Shown: positions 13,866 to 22,479 of the stretch, in pieces
How the letters are laid out: every line of letters begins with the position of its first letter
Position numbering within the stretch: position 1 is the stretch's first letter
Virus record (IMG/VR): IMGVR_UViG_3300031788_000059
Coordinates: 1 to 35,897 of that record
DNA from: a virus
DNA length: 35,897 bases
Strand: one strand, 5' to 3'
Made by a program: the position numbers and the translations under genes
Notes under the pieces: generated by a model
What the model was told of the DNA's origin: nothing
The model's database searches: none
What the model saw: only the letters and a program-made list of their open reading frames with translations

Positions 13866-13973
13866 ATGTGTGAATGTGGTCGACTTTATAAAGACAGAAT
13901 GGATAAAGAAGGAAAGATGATGTGTGTGGCCTGCTATACTGGTTTCTCTATTGAAGATCTTAAAAAACTATAG
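13866..13973 (+). CDS. Tiny zinc-ribbon-like protein, 35 aa
   Basis: The frame directly follows the previous gene. The product is MCECGRLYKDRMDKEGKMMC then VACYTGFSIEDLKKL, with C-x-C ... C-x2-C, the minimal pattern of a zinc ribbon. The short C-terminal helix is charged. Together with its neighbour it makes a tandem pair of micro zinc proteins. Confidence 0.58.
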   Translation: MCECGRLYKDRMDKEGKMMCVACYTGFSIEDLKKL

Positions 13974-14085
13974 GGAAAACCATTTAAAGAAAACATTACC
14001 ACTTGACAGTAATTTCCTAAAATACACGGTGGAATTACCATCGTCGCAACATAGGTTTAATTATCGGACTAGGAGCAACAACAAA

Positions 14086-14499
14086 ATGGACTATGAAGAA
14101 CTAAAAAAATTGAATATCGAATTCGCAGAACAGACAAATGAAATGACTCAGGAATTTGTAGGAATTTTTCGGAAGTGGATGAAAAAAAATCCAAGCTTAA
14201 CAATCGTTAATAGTATTCACCTTCCTCTCAATATTCTTATCAATCTTATAGATACCGCGGACGATTTAGGTTCTAAGGCTCTTCCTGAATTACCAGATGT
14301 TTTTAAAAGATTTTTAATGCCATTCATAATTTTAAAAACCTCTTGGGGAAAGATACCAGATAAAAAGTTCATAAAAGAATATGAAAGAATTTATCAATCC
14401 CAATTCGGTGAATTTTTTCCCGAGGAAGAACTGAAAGAATTGTTTAAAAAATGGATAGAAAGATCTCCTATTAGTGAGTCAGAAAAATTGACTCAATAA
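14086..14499 (+). CDS. Hypothetical helical protein, 137 aa
   Basis: The start is chosen at ATG 14086, which has AGGAG nine bases upstream. Longer in-frame readings run into the preceding gene. The product (MDYEELKKLNIEFAEQTNEM..., then FVGIFRKWMKKNPSLTIVNS) is mostly helical, with amphipathic C-terminal helices (FFPEEELKELFKKWIERSP). I do not recognise a family. It is the last gene of the rightward early block. Confidence 0.68.
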   Translation: MDYEELKKLNIEFAEQTNEMTQEFVGIFRKWMKKNPSLTIVNSIHLPLNILINLIDTADDLGSKALPELPDVFKRFLMPFIILKTSWGKIPDKKFIKEYERIYQSQFGEFFPEEELKELFKKWIERSPISESEKLTQ

Positions 14500-14609
14500 T
14501 TGCTCGCGATCAATTTTTTGGTCAATTTGGATCATATCGATCATATCCTCGAAATGATCGATAATGTATCTAAGATCATTTTGTTGGAGTCAACAAAATG
14601 ATCTACACA
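14500..14609. other. Convergent intergenic region with GATC cluster and 14-bp hairpin
   Basis: No gene is present. Six GATC sites occur within about 95 bp. A perfect 14-bp inverted repeat, AGATCATTTTGTTG / CAACAAAATGATCT (14573-14586, 14591-14604; loop GAGT), lies between convergent genes. It lacks a T-run, so it is an atypical bidirectional terminator or a protein site. A smaller repeat GAGTCA...TGACTC overlaps the end of the upstream gene. Confidence 0.6.
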
Positions 14610-14933
14610 CTATTCAAGATGAAATCCATCCACACAAAAATAATGTTCATCTTTACCATATTTGTTCTTAATACTATGTCCTAATGGCTTCAACAGAATA
14701 ATTTTTTTGCCTACATCTGTAGAAATAAGATATCCCCCCCTCTCTAAATCACAAACAATTTCATTTAAATATTTCTCAAAACGAGGCTCAAGTCGATATG
14801 GACCATTTCTAACATAATATGAGCAAATGTCAGTATATAGAATCAATTGCTCTCTACCTATTTCTGAAACAAATTCTATGCATTTCTTGCAGAAAAAAAT
14901 ATTCAATTTAGTGGTCTTTTGTAGATTTTTCAC
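14610..14933 (-). CDS. Orphan leftward hypothetical protein, 107 aa
   Basis: The frame opens with GTG 14933 and the product begins MKNLQKTTKLNIFFCKKCIE. The middle (LYTDICSYYVRNGPYRLEPR, then LERGGYLISTDVGKKIILLK) resembles a winged-helix domain with its beta-hairpin wing. A CxxC near the start could bind zinc. It is a single leftward gene divergent from the twin secreted genes, with an inverted repeat in the shared promoter, so it may be their regulator. That is inference. Confidence 0.6.
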   Translation of the reverse strand: MKNLQKTTKLNIFFCKKCIEFVSEIGREQLILYTDICSYYVRNGPYRLEPRFEKYLNEIVCDLERGGYLISTDVGKKIILLKPLGHSIKNKYGKDEHYFCVDGFHLE

Positions 14934-14936
14934 GTC

Positions 14937-14969
14937 TACTTTACTTAAATTATTGAAAGATGTAAAGTA
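14937..14969. promoter_or_regulatory. Inverted repeat over a promoter of the secreted-protein pair
   Basis: The perfect 8-bp arms TACTTTAC (14937-14944) and GTAAAGTA (14962-14969) lie 17 bp apart. A rightward promoter candidate TTTACT-17 bp-TAAAGT (14940-14945, 14963-14968) is covered by the arms, so a dimer binding here would block it. The likely binder is the 107-aa protein encoded divergently. Confidence 0.5.
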
Positions 14970-14996
14970 CGTTTTCAGTATGCTAAGGGGGTGTTT

Positions 14997-15275
14997 ATGA
15001 AATATTTTCTCTTATGTCTGTTGAGCCTGCATTTATATTACGGATGCCATGCCTGCGACTGTTCTAGAAGTATTTCTGATAAGCAAAAAGAATATTCAGC
15101 GCATTATATTTATAAATTTTGCCGAACACCTGACGAAGCGAATAGAAAAATAATCGATTGGGATTCATGGTGGAGAGGATATCTACAAGCACATTCTGAT
15201 ATGTCAAATTTTTTGTATTTGAAAAATAAAGACTCTCAATATGATAATCGGTCATCTACAAAGGAATTATTATGA
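14997..15275 (+). CDS. Secreted 'ACDC' protein 1, 92 aa
   Basis: ATG 14997 is chosen because AAGGGGG precedes it by six bases; a GTG two codons earlier is possible. The product has a Sec signal peptide (MKYFLLCLLSLHLYYGCHA) with a probable signal peptidase I site before CDC. The mature part contains HYIYKFC and DSWWRGYLQAHSDM, shared with the next gene. Mature length is about 73 aa with three cysteines, so it is presumably periplasmic. Candidate roles are superinfection exclusion or envelope modification; there is no recognised family. Confidence 0.7.
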   Translation: MKYFLLCLLSLHLYYGCHACDCSRSISDKQKEYSAHYIYKFCRTPDEANRKIIDWDSWWRGYLQAHSDMSNFLYLKNKDSQYDNRSSTKELL

Positions 15276-15517
15276 AATATCTAATCGCTTTCTTTTTGCC
15301 TTTTTCTTGCTATGCATGTGATTGCAGAGAAATTATTGTTAATAAATATGAATCTACTGTAAACCACTACGTTTATGAGTTTTGTGATGATCCAAGTCAA
15401 GCTTATAAAGATAAAATGAATTTTGACTCCTGGTTTAGAGGATATTTACAGGCTCTTTTAGATGCTCAAACGATTTTGATGTTAAATGATCCATCTTATA
15501 AAAAATTAAGCGACTAG
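15272..15517 (+). CDS. Secreted 'ACDC' protein 2, 81 aa
   Basis: The gene overlaps its paralogue by four bases (ATGA). It has a signal peptide (MKYLIAFFLPFSCYA) then CDC, HYVYEFC and DSWFRGYLQALLDA, in the same order and spacing as its neighbour. This shows a tandem duplication. The last 12 bp overlap, tail to tail, the convergent tail-fibre gene, with no terminator between. The function is unknown. Confidence 0.72.
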   Translation: MKYLIAFFLPFSCYACDCREIIVNKYESTVNHYVYEFCDDPSQAYKDKMNFDSWFRGYLQALLDAQTILMLNDPSYKKLSD

Positions 15518-16873
15518 GTGCCCTGAGAAAAGCGTTCCAAAACCGCTATTATTTCCTTGAACTGTTGCTGCGTTCGATGCACCATTAAATATAGTAATTT
15601 GGCAAAAAGCCGTATCACCTGCATTCATGGTCACAATTTGGCTCAGTTGCCATGCTGCTGTATTGTTCGAGTCTTTAATTACTCCTGCATTTCCTCCATA
15701 GATGAAAAATGTCTGTCCAGTTGTGACAAGTGCCACGGTAGTTGCACTCATAGCGACTGTCAGTGAATTCATTGCGATAGTGAAATTTAGAAGATATTTT
15801 CCTGCGACAGGCGCTGTAAATATTGTTTTACCACCACTATTTAAAGTAATATTAGAATTAAGATCGAACTTAGTCGTATCAAAAAGAATAGGATATACGG
15901 CCCCATTACCTGTAACGCTTGTGATATTAGAGTTTACATATACCTGAAAGCATGGCTGACTAGAAGCTTTATATTTTCCTAAATTTGTGTATAGTCCTGC
16001 TTGTGTAGTTGTGTTAATTATTGATGAAGATCCTATAAAAGCGATTTCAGTGTAGTTAATCGTTCCTGCGCCGGTGATTGCATTGGTATTGGAAGAGTTC
16101 ACTGTACACTGAGAAATTGTAAATGTTGTAGAAACTGAAATAGCAGAAGCAGTTCCTGAAATAATTCTACAAAATCTTGCTGCTTGATTTGAAGCTCCCC
16201 CTAGAGTCAGGCACGTAGTATTTATGGCCGAAAGATCAAAAGCTGAATATTCTATTGTTGTTGTTCCTGTGCTAGAAATGGTAATAGGAGATTGAAGATA
16301 ACATAAAGTTAAATTCAAAACTCCAGCAGAACATGTACTTGCTGTTGTAGAAGCTCCAGTATTTAGAAATGAACATTGCTCTAAATCAAATGCTCCAGCA
16401 CTTGAATGAGAAAATAAACCAATTCCAGTGGTTCCTAAGTTTCCTAGACAGTTAGTAAAAAGTAGAGCAGCGCTTGAGCTACTTGAAGAAAAATTTATCC
16501 CTGTATTATTTGAAGCATTCAAATAACAATAATCTACATTGACATCGCTTGCAGCACTTCCTGTGATAGACAAGAAATAATCTGAATTAGTTTGCAGTCT
16601 TATGCAGCTAATAGAAACTGTTCCTGCTGATGAGAAAGTGCATTTACCTATGATCGTTACCGTTGGAGTCAGTCCATCATCCATGAAACCCGTAAGATTC
16701 CATCCAGCGACTAATGCGGGATTTTCCGTGTAGGTTCCTGGTCTAATAAAGATCGTTCCATTTCCCCCCACAGATCCAGCTGCTGTTAAAGCTAATGAAA
16801 TCGTTTTAAAGTCCCCATTTCCGCTTGGATCAACAATGAATCCATTAGCTACGCTATAATTTCTGTAGCCCAT
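15506..16873 (-). CDS. Beta-helix tail fibre/spike with C1q-like C-terminus
   Basis: This is a 455-aa virion protein. Residues 1-60 hold the pectate-lyase-3-like start (FIVDPSGNGDFKTISLALTA, then GTIFIRPGTYTENPAL). Residues 60-300 are Ser/Thr/Asn-rich short repeats with the periodicity of a right-handed beta-helix. The last 130 or so residues (FDLNSNITLNSGGKTIFTAP, AGKYLLNFTIAM, ending FGTLFSGHLVA) match a C1q/TNF-like jelly-roll, a common trimeric receptor-binding tip. It is the most distal leftward gene of the tail module and likely binds surface glycans. A depolymerase activity cannot be judged. Confidence 0.78.
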   Translation of the reverse strand: MGYRNYSVANGFIVDPSGNGDFKTISLALTAAGSVGGNGTIFIRPGTYTENPALVAGWNLTGFMDDGLTPTVTIIGKCTFSSAGTVSISCIRLQTNSDYFLSITGSAASDVNVDYCYLNASNNTGINFSSSSSSAALLFTNCLGNLGTTGIGLFSHSSAGAFDLEQCSFLNTGASTTASTCSAGVLNLTLCYLQSPITISSTGTTTIEYSAFDLSAINTTCLTLGGASNQAARFCRIISGTASAISVSTTFTISQCTVNSSNTNAITGAGTINYTEIAFIGSSSIINTTTQAGLYTNLGKYKASSQPCFQVYVNSNITSVTGNGAVYPILFDTTKFDLNSNITLNSGGKTIFTAPVAGKYLLNFTIAMNSLTVAMSATTVALVTTGQTFFIYGGNAGVIKDSNNTAAWQLSQIVTMNAGDTAFCQITIFNGASNAATVQGNNSGFGTLFSGHLVA

Positions 16874-16881
16874 TAGTTACC

Positions 16882-17565
16882 TCAATATATTTCGTAATTT
16901 GTGCCGTTAAAAAGTAAAGTTATTGCTCCAAAATTCCCTTCTAATACATACGTTGCAGCTCCATCAATCAATACCCCGCCGGATGATTGGATAGTGATAT
17001 TATTCGTGGAAGCGGCTCCCGTTCGATCCTTTATTACATACATGTGATATTTCGTAGGAGCTGCTGGGAGATTGATCGTAATAGCTCCTCCTGTAGGATT
17101 ACAGGAAATAAAATAATCAGTTGTCAATGCATTGTAAGTGGTTGGGCCCGTCACTTGGACATAAGCAAAAGGAGTGAAATTGCTAATCGTGAAATTTATC
17201 AGATTGCTGGCAGGGACTGATGTGATTATAATACCGTTTTGACCGACTAATTGGATATTGTTAGGAGGAGAGGAAGTATCTGAAGAAGGGTAAACAACGG
17301 TGTTTGCGGTATCTGAAAGTGATTGAAGAACATGATTTCCTTCCGAAATCTGAATCCATGTAGAAAGAAGCTGGCCGGAAGCATTACTTTGATTATTTAG
17401 ATACCATAAACTCACATTTTGCGTATTTAACCAAAACTGTCCAATTTTATAGACAACGTCATATTGATTGGGATCTCGCGTTGAAATAATAGGATAATTT
17501 GTGGGATTAGTTCCAACGGCCTGAGAATAGGCTTGCTGACTGAAGCTATAATTTGGGGTTGTCAT
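16882..17565 (-). CDS. Tail fibre-related protein, short form, 227 aa
   Basis: The N-terminal part (NYPIISTRDPNQYDVVYKIG then QFWLNT and STWIQIS) resembles the N-terminus of the 778-aa protein, so it is probably the virion-anchoring segment. The C-terminal 80 residues (AAPTKYHMYVIKDRTGAAST, ending LLFNGTNYEIY) are a near copy of the C-terminus of the upstream 562-aa fibre. It is therefore a fibre with the repeat shaft left out. It is coupled to the upstream gene by TAATG. Confidence 0.72.
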   Translation of the reverse strand: MTTPNYSFSQQAYSQAVGTNPTNYPIISTRDPNQYDVVYKIGQFWLNTQNVSLWYLNNQSNASGQLLSTWIQISEGNHVLQSLSDTANTVVYPSSDTSSPPNNIQLVGQNGIIITSVPASNLINFTISNFTPFAYVQVTGPTTYNALTTDYFISCNPTGGAITINLPAAPTKYHMYVIKDRTGAASTNNITIQSSGGVLIDGAATYVLEGNFGAITLLFNGTNYEIY

Positions 17566-19253
17566 TAATAGATCTCGTAGTTAGTTCCGTCAAATAGCAA
17601 ACTAATAGCCGTATAGTTGGCAACGAGTTTATATGTCGTACTTCCATCAATAGTCACTGTTCCACCAGGAGTAGTGATGGAAATATTATTCGTAGCAGCA
17701 CTCCCAGTTTTATCCTTAACAACCCATATTCTATTTGTCGTAGGAGCATTGGGAAAATTCAAAGTCACTACTCCAGCTGAGCAGTCGACAGCGATATAAT
17801 TATCTGTGGCAAGGACAGTATAAGGAGATGCAGCATGGTTTACAGTCGTGACGTTAGTCATGAACTGAGCTTGAGTATTATTGATTTTCAATGTACTTCC
17901 GGAACCGGTCGTGTAAATATTTCCTGCTGTACTCGTTCCACTTCCAGAAACACCATTTCCTTGAATATTCCAGTTTCCGGCTGTCGGAGAAAGCACTGTA
18001 CCATCGTTTCCAGTAATGGTTTCACCTGATCCTGATCCGCTTAAAGAAACGAATCCATTAGCATCTACCGTAAACTGAGATGAATTGAATGCAGATAATC
18101 CGACATTAGATGCACTGGTCGAGGCTATTGCTTGAGATTTTTGCACGTTCACTGTAAGAGTACTTACAGAACCGGACGTTGTAACCGGTGTTGATCCTGC
18201 TGCTGTGGAAGCACCTAAAATATTCCAGTTACCGGCTGTTGGACTAAGTGCACCCCCAGTATTACCGGTTATTGTCTCTCCTAATCCTGATCCATTCGCT
18301 GAAACAAATCCGTTGGCATCCACTGTAAAAAAACTAGAATTAAATGCAGCTAATCCCACATTTGAAGCACTAGTAGAAGCGATGGCTTGCGATTTTTGAA
18401 CATTAATTGTAAGAGTGCTTACAGAGCCTGAAGTGGTAACAGGTGTTGATCCTGCTGCTGTCGATGCTCCTAATATATTCCAATTTCCGGCTGTCGGAGA
18501 CAAAGCACCTCCAGTATTCCCTGTAATCGTCTCTCCTATTCCTGATCCGTTTATTGAAACAAATCCGTTGACATCTACCGTAAATCTAGCTGAATCGAAT
18601 GCAGCCAATCCGATATTTAACGCATTTGTTGAAGCGATTGCCTGAGACTTCTGAACATTGATTGTAAGAGTACTTCCTGAACCTGTGGTTGTAATAGGAA
18701 CGCTACCAGCTGCCGGAGCTAGACCAAAAATATTCCAGTTTCCTGCCGTCGGAGAAAGAGGCCCCCCTGTATTTCCTGTGATTGTTTCCGCAACGCCAGA
18801 TCCATTTATTGAAACGAATCCATTTGCATCGACTGTAAATCTTGAGGAATCAAATGCAGCCAGACCAATATTAGTTGCATTTGTTGAGGCAATTGCTTGA
18901 GAGATTTGAACCTGCAAAGCCATCGTATTAGCCCCGGTTCCGTTTGTTCCAACCGGATTAGTTCCAGCTGAGACAGTCGCTCCATTGAATGTAATTGCTC
19001 CTGCTACAGGAACAATTGGGGTTGTACCCGTTTGTAGATTGACTTTTTCTATCGCAGGAGATAAGCCAGTTAAAGAGATAGTAATTGTATTTCCTGCTCC
19101 GGCAGTTGAAATCCCCTCGGTTCCCCCACCAGGAGTCACAACATTAAGGACATTCGCAACTGGAATAGCAGTTCCGGAATCAGTCACATAAGAAGTTGCA
19201 ACAATTGGAGGAACTGGACCAGATGCTGTATTTATCATCCCTGCTTGTGACAT
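17565..19253 (-). CDS. Repetitive tail fibre, four 85-aa repeats
   Basis: This 562-aa protein has a shaft of four consecutive repeats of about 85 residues. Each contains [24 protein letters not shown] and [20 protein letters not shown]. The last copy is the most diverged. The C-terminal 80 residues ([20 protein letters not shown], ending [11 protein letters not shown]) form a beta module shared with two neighbouring fibres. The repeats are close enough in DNA to recombine, so fibre length may vary. It likely forms an elongated trimer. It is coupled to the downstream gene by TAATG. Confidence 0.75.
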   Translation of the reverse strand: MSQAGMINTASGPVPPIVATSYVTDSGTAIPVANVLNVVTPGGGTEGISTAGAGNTITISLTGLSPAIEKVNLQTGTTPIVPVAGAITFNGATVSAGTNPVGTNGTGANTMALQVQISQAIASTNATNIGLAAFDSSRFTVDANGFVSINGSGVAETITGNTGGPLSPTAGNWNIFGLAPAAGSVPITTTGSGSTLTINVQKSQAIASTNALNIGLAAFDSARFTVDVNGFVSINGSGIGETITGNTGGALSPTAGNWNILGASTAAGSTPVTTSGSVSTLTINVQKSQAIASTSASNVGLAAFNSSFFTVDANGFVSANGSGLGETITGNTGGALSPTAGNWNILGASTAAGSTPVTTSGSVSTLTVNVQKSQAIASTSASNVGLSAFNSSQFTVDANGFVSLSGSGSGETITGNDGTVLSPTAGNWNIQGNGVSGSGTSTAGNIYTTGSGSTLKINNTQAQFMTNVTTVNHAASPYTVLATDNYIAVDCSAGVVTLNFPNAPTTNRIWVVKDKTGSAATNNISITTPGGTVTIDGSTTYKLVANYTAISLLFDGTNYEIY

Positions 19254-19262
19254 TCTATACCC

Positions 19263-19586
19263 CTAGTTAGTAACTAAATATTGAGTAACAAGGTAGATCA
19301 ACCCCGTTCCGACAGTTCCCTTAACAAAAATCTGAGTTCCTTTAGGGAGAGCTTCTTCACGAGCGGTTATTGTCTCATCATATAACCAAAAAGAGCCCGC
19401 AGGGGCGACATCAATATCTGTCGCTCCATCAATAGAAATTGTGACCAAAACATTAGAATTATTGACCAGTTTACATTTATAGGAAGGATGTGCAAAAGCA
19501 GATCCAACAGGTACGTAAACTCCTGTTAACGTAGCTGAATCAACACTTCTCAATGTTTCCCAAGTAATTCTATTTGTGAAAGCCAT
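19263..19586 (-). CDS. Small virion-associated protein, 107 aa
   Basis: This beta-rich protein (TWETLRSVDSATLTGVYVPV, then AHPSYKCKLVNNSNVLVTIS and IFVKGTVGTGLIYLVTQYL) has a plan seen in small phage virion proteins encoded beside fibres. It is probably a jelly-roll or decoration-type domain. It is coupled to the upstream 68-aa gene by TAATG. The precise role is unknown. Confidence 0.65.
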   Translation of the reverse strand: MAFTNRITWETLRSVDSATLTGVYVPVGSAFAHPSYKCKLVNNSNVLVTISIDGATDIDVAPAGSFWLYDETITAREEALPKGTQIFVKGTVGTGLIYLVTQYLVTN

Positions 19587-19792
19587 TATTCATTTTCCTT
19601 CTTGTATTCATTATTTTCTTGAGGTTTAGCCTGTTCTTGAGATGCCTTTATTGCATCTTCGACTTGTCCAACGTATTTTATAAATTCAAAAAGAGCCTGC
19701 TTCACATGTTCAACGGGTGAATCCATCTCACAAAACAATTGATAAGTTCTCTCAAAAACTTTGCATTCCAATCTTGATATATTTTTTAACAT
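19586..19792 (-). CDS. Small helical protein, 68 aa
   Basis: This short helical protein (MLKNISRLECKVFERTYQLF, then HVKQALFEFIKYVGQVEDAI) has a Gln/Glu/Lys-rich tail. It lies between two virion genes and is coupled downstream by TAATG. It could be a fibre-assembly chaperone, judged only by size and position. Confidence 0.6.
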   Translation of the reverse strand: MLKNISRLECKVFERTYQLFCEMDSPVEHVKQALFEFIKYVGQVEDAIKASQEQAKPQENNEYKKENE

Positions 19793-19802
19793 GCTTCCTC
19801 TA

Positions 19803-22139
19803 TTAGGTTATTTTTTGTGCGTTCCAAATTGTTCCGTTATACCAGAGGTTCAATGAGACATAGGCTGTAGTCATTGAATAGGTAGCAGCAGAAACTCCAG
19901 AAGCCGATATATTCTTACCATTTCCGCTAACAGTGACCGTGTTTGCTCCCGCTTGTCCAGTCGCGTCATAAACTGTAATATGTCTTCCTGTTGCTGGAGC
20001 GGCTGGTAAGGTAATAGTAATGATTCCCGCTGTAGAATCAGTCGCAATAAATTGATCTGTTCCCAACACAGAATATGGAGTCGCAGCATGATTAACGTTT
20101 GTCACAGGAACAACTTGACCACCTGTTAGGAGAAGTCCTCCAGTTCCTGCGTTAATAGTTGTAGTTGCTGTTGTATTTGTGGAACCAAAAATACAAGTAT
20201 GTGCAGCTGCTCCATTTCCTATAGAAACTGTTCCAGCTCTCGTCGCTCCTGTGGACAGAATATTCACGGCCTGTGTTCCTGCAGAAGCGGCTCCATTCAT
20301 GATGTTAAGAGTGGTGCTAGCTGCTGGTGTTGCTCCATTTAATAGATTGACAGTAGAGGCAGCCGTAGCCGTTGAACCGGAAGAGATATTGATTGTTTGC
20401 GCACCTGTATTTGTGGCATTTCCAATGGCAATCGTTTGACCCGCCGTAGATTGACCAAGTGTAAGTGTGCCCGTCATTGGCGCACCTCCTAATGAAATAG
20501 TACCGGTCGTCAAGGCATTCCCAACAGCAAAACTACCTGCTGTTTGCGTGTTAGCGACCGTAATAACGTTAGCCCCCGTTCCCCCGATAGTGATTGTGTT
20601 GGCTGCTGCTGCTCCTGTACCAATTAGAACGGTATTTGTAGCCACATCGGAAGCTAAAGAGATTGTATTTCCACCTCCAACAAAGGATAGGTTACCAGTT
20701 CCTACGTTCCATGTTTGAGCTCCATTTGCGGAATTACCAATTGTTAGAACGTGTGCTGCTCCTCCCGTATTGATACTTGTTGTAACAGCTGTAGTTGTAG
20801 CTCCAGTTCCTACGATATTACAAGCCAAAGTTCCGCCTGTGGCCGCTGCATTAAAAATATTTACTGTTGCCGTACCAGCTGACATTGTGGTATTGCACAA
20901 ATCCAATATTTTTGTATGAGTTCCAGAACCTACACCTGATAAAATAGCACATACTTGGATGTTAGCAGTCGCATTACCATTCAAAATATCAAGCGTGTCA
21001 CTCTGCGCCTGATTTCCACCTAGAATAGTCGTTGTTCTTGAAGCAGCTGGAGCAACGTTTCCTAGAGTGATGGTAGTCACTCTTGAGTTGTTAGCCATAT
21101 TCAAAGCAGCTGTAGAAGCGGAACCAGCACCTGTTAGAATATTAACTGTGGATGAAGCAGCAGAGGCGCCGGCTGCAATATTGATTACTTGAGTACCCGC
21201 ATTCGCAGCATTTCCGATAGCGATTGTCTGTCCTCCGGCTGCTGTACTTCCACCAATTGTGATATTACCAGTCATCGTTGAACCGCCAAGAGCAATCGTT
21301 CCTGTTGTCATCGCATTACCAACAGCAAAACTACCTGCTGTTTGAGTATTGGCGATTGCAATGACGTTAGCTCCTGTTCCTCCAATAGAGATGGTATTAA
21401 CGACAGCTGCTCCAGTTCCAACATTAATTGTATTAGCGTTCGCATCAGCTGAAATGTTGACAGTATTACCATTGCCGTTAAGAGTAAAATTACCAGACGG
21501 AGTATCAATTTGAACTGCGCCTGAACCTGATGGATTACCGATATTTGTATTCGCATTGCCAGTAACGTTGATTAGGGTTGTCCCGACAACTGTAAGAGCA
21601 CCTAAAGTAGTCGTACCACCAGCAACTGTTATACCACCATTGAATGTTGCTAATCCTGTGAAAGTAGATGCGCCTGTAACTCCTAAAGTCCCCCCAATGG
21701 TCGCATTTGTTGTTACCGTAAGCGTAGTTCCCGCTGTAAGAGTAGTAGTAGAAGCAATTGAACCGGGAGCAATAAATGAGGTTGGAATGGAAAAAGTAAT
21801 AGTACTTCCAGCACCGGTAGTAGTAATTTCTGATCCTGTTCCTGAAAGATTGATATTACCGACTGATGGAGTGATTGCACCACCGGAGTCGCCGGTTAAA
21901 GTATTTAATGCTCCACTAGCACTTCCTAGAGAATCCCACGTAGCAGCTAAAACACCTCCGATCGATGTCATCCCAACTAAAGTATATTCTCCTACTCCAA
22001 CGTTAATCCATCTCTTACCAATCGGATAATTAACATCAGTTGTCCCAGGACTTCTATTTTGAATTGTTGGAACTTCGACAGACTCTGGTCTACTACCGAA
22101 TCCTTGAGTGTACAGGTTTGCACCTGGTTGGAATGTCAT
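19803..22139 (-). CDS. Long Gly/Ala/Thr-rich tail fibre, 778 aa
   Basis: The gene is preceded by AGAAGGAG. The N-terminus (VPTIQNRSPGTTDVNYPIGK, RWINVGV, ATWDSLG) resembles the 227-aa fibre protein and probably attaches to the tail. The shaft is built of short beta repeats of 'NTISIGGTGANVI' and 'GQTIAIGNA' type. One block of about 100 residues (GTGANVIAIANTQTAGSFAV...) is duplicated later in the chain. The C-terminal 85 residues (LPAAPATGRHITVYDATGQ, ending LWYNGTIWNAQKIT) are a third version of the shared C-terminal module. Codons are low in charged residues throughout, as in fibrous proteins. Confidence 0.78.
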   Translation of the reverse strand: MTFQPGANLYTQGFGSRPESVEVPTIQNRSPGTTDVNYPIGKRWINVGVGEYTLVGMTSIGGVLAATWDSLGSASGALNTLTGDSGGAITPSVGNINLSGTGSEITTTGAGSTITFSIPTSFIAPGSIASTTTLTAGTTLTVTTNATIGGTLGVTGASTFTGLATFNGGITVAGGTTTLGALTVVGTTLINVTGNANTNIGNPSGSGAVQIDTPSGNFTLNGNGNTVNISADANANTINVGTGAAVVNTISIGGTGANVIAIANTQTAGSFAVGNAMTTGTIALGGSTMTGNITIGGSTAAGGQTIAIGNAANAGTQVINIAAGASAASSTVNILTGAGSASTAALNMANNSRVTTITLGNVAPAASRTTTILGGNQAQSDTLDILNGNATANIQVCAILSGVGSGTHTKILDLCNTTMSAGTATVNIFNAAATGGTLACNIVGTGATTTAVTTSINTGGAAHVLTIGNSANGAQTWNVGTGNLSFVGGGNTISLASDVATNTVLIGTGAAAANTITIGGTGANVITVANTQTAGSFAVGNALTTGTISLGGAPMTGTLTLGQSTAGQTIAIGNATNTGAQTINISSGSTATAASTVNLLNGATPAASTTLNIMNGAASAGTQAVNILSTGATRAGTVSIGNGAAAHTCIFGSTNTTATTTINAGTGGLLLTGGQVVPVTNVNHAATPYSVLGTDQFIATDSTAGIITITLPAAPATGRHITVYDATGQAGANTVTVSGNGKNISASGVSAATYSMTTAYVSLNLWYNGTIWNAQKIT

Positions 22140-22206
22140 AGAATTTCTCCTTCTTCTAATTTATTAATACAAAAATAGAAAAAAAAAGATTTTACAACTA
22201 ACAAAA

Positions 22207-22262
22207 GTGTTATATTTTATTTTATTTTTGTGTATAATGTGTAAACGTGTTAAAGTGTAAAA
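22207..22262 (+). promoter_or_regulatory. Promoter and tandem GTGT operator of the RHH gene
   Basis: A perfect TATAAT (22233-22238) lies inside a row of direct repeats: GTGTATAA (22230), GTGTAAAC (22239), GTGTTAAA (22247) and GTGTAAAA (22255), 8-9 bp apart. A fifth copy, GTGTTATA, lies at 22207. Tandem short direct repeats over a promoter are the usual target of ribbon-helix-helix repressors, and such a gene starts at 22276. Confidence 0.6.
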
Positions 22263-22275
22263 AGGGACATTGTGT

Positions 22276-22434
22276 ATGAAAGAACGAGTCGTTCGCTTTA
22301 GAATTCATGAACATCTATACAAGAGATTTAGAATAGTTTGTGCGCAAAATGATCTGTCAATGGCGAAACAGAATGCTGCGCTAGTTCGGAAGTTCGTGGA
22401 AATACAAGAAGAAAACAATAAATTAATAGGATAG
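22276..22434 (+). CDS. Ribbon-helix-helix DNA-binding protein, 52 aa
   Basis: This short protein starts MKERVVRFRIHEHLYKRFRI and continues VCAQNDLSMAKQNAALVRKF. It has the Arc/CopG plan: an N-terminal beta strand (RVVRFRI) and two helices. It is right-facing inside a leftward virion module, with its own -10 element and tandem operator repeats, which suggests an autoregulated moron-type gene. A weak hairpin and T-run at about 22481-22507 may end its transcript. A possible 20-aa ORF (22438-22500) follows. Confidence 0.7.
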   Translation: MKERVVRFRIHEHLYKRFRIVCAQNDLSMAKQNAALVRKFVEIQEENNKLIG

Positions 22435-22479
22435 ATATGACATACATATTATTTTCATATCGACACGGACTAGAGGAAA

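Noticed and set aside
14003-14008. TTGACA upstream of the 137-aa gene
   Set aside because: The only -10-like match (TAAAAT) is just 9 bp downstream of it, too close for a normal promoter.
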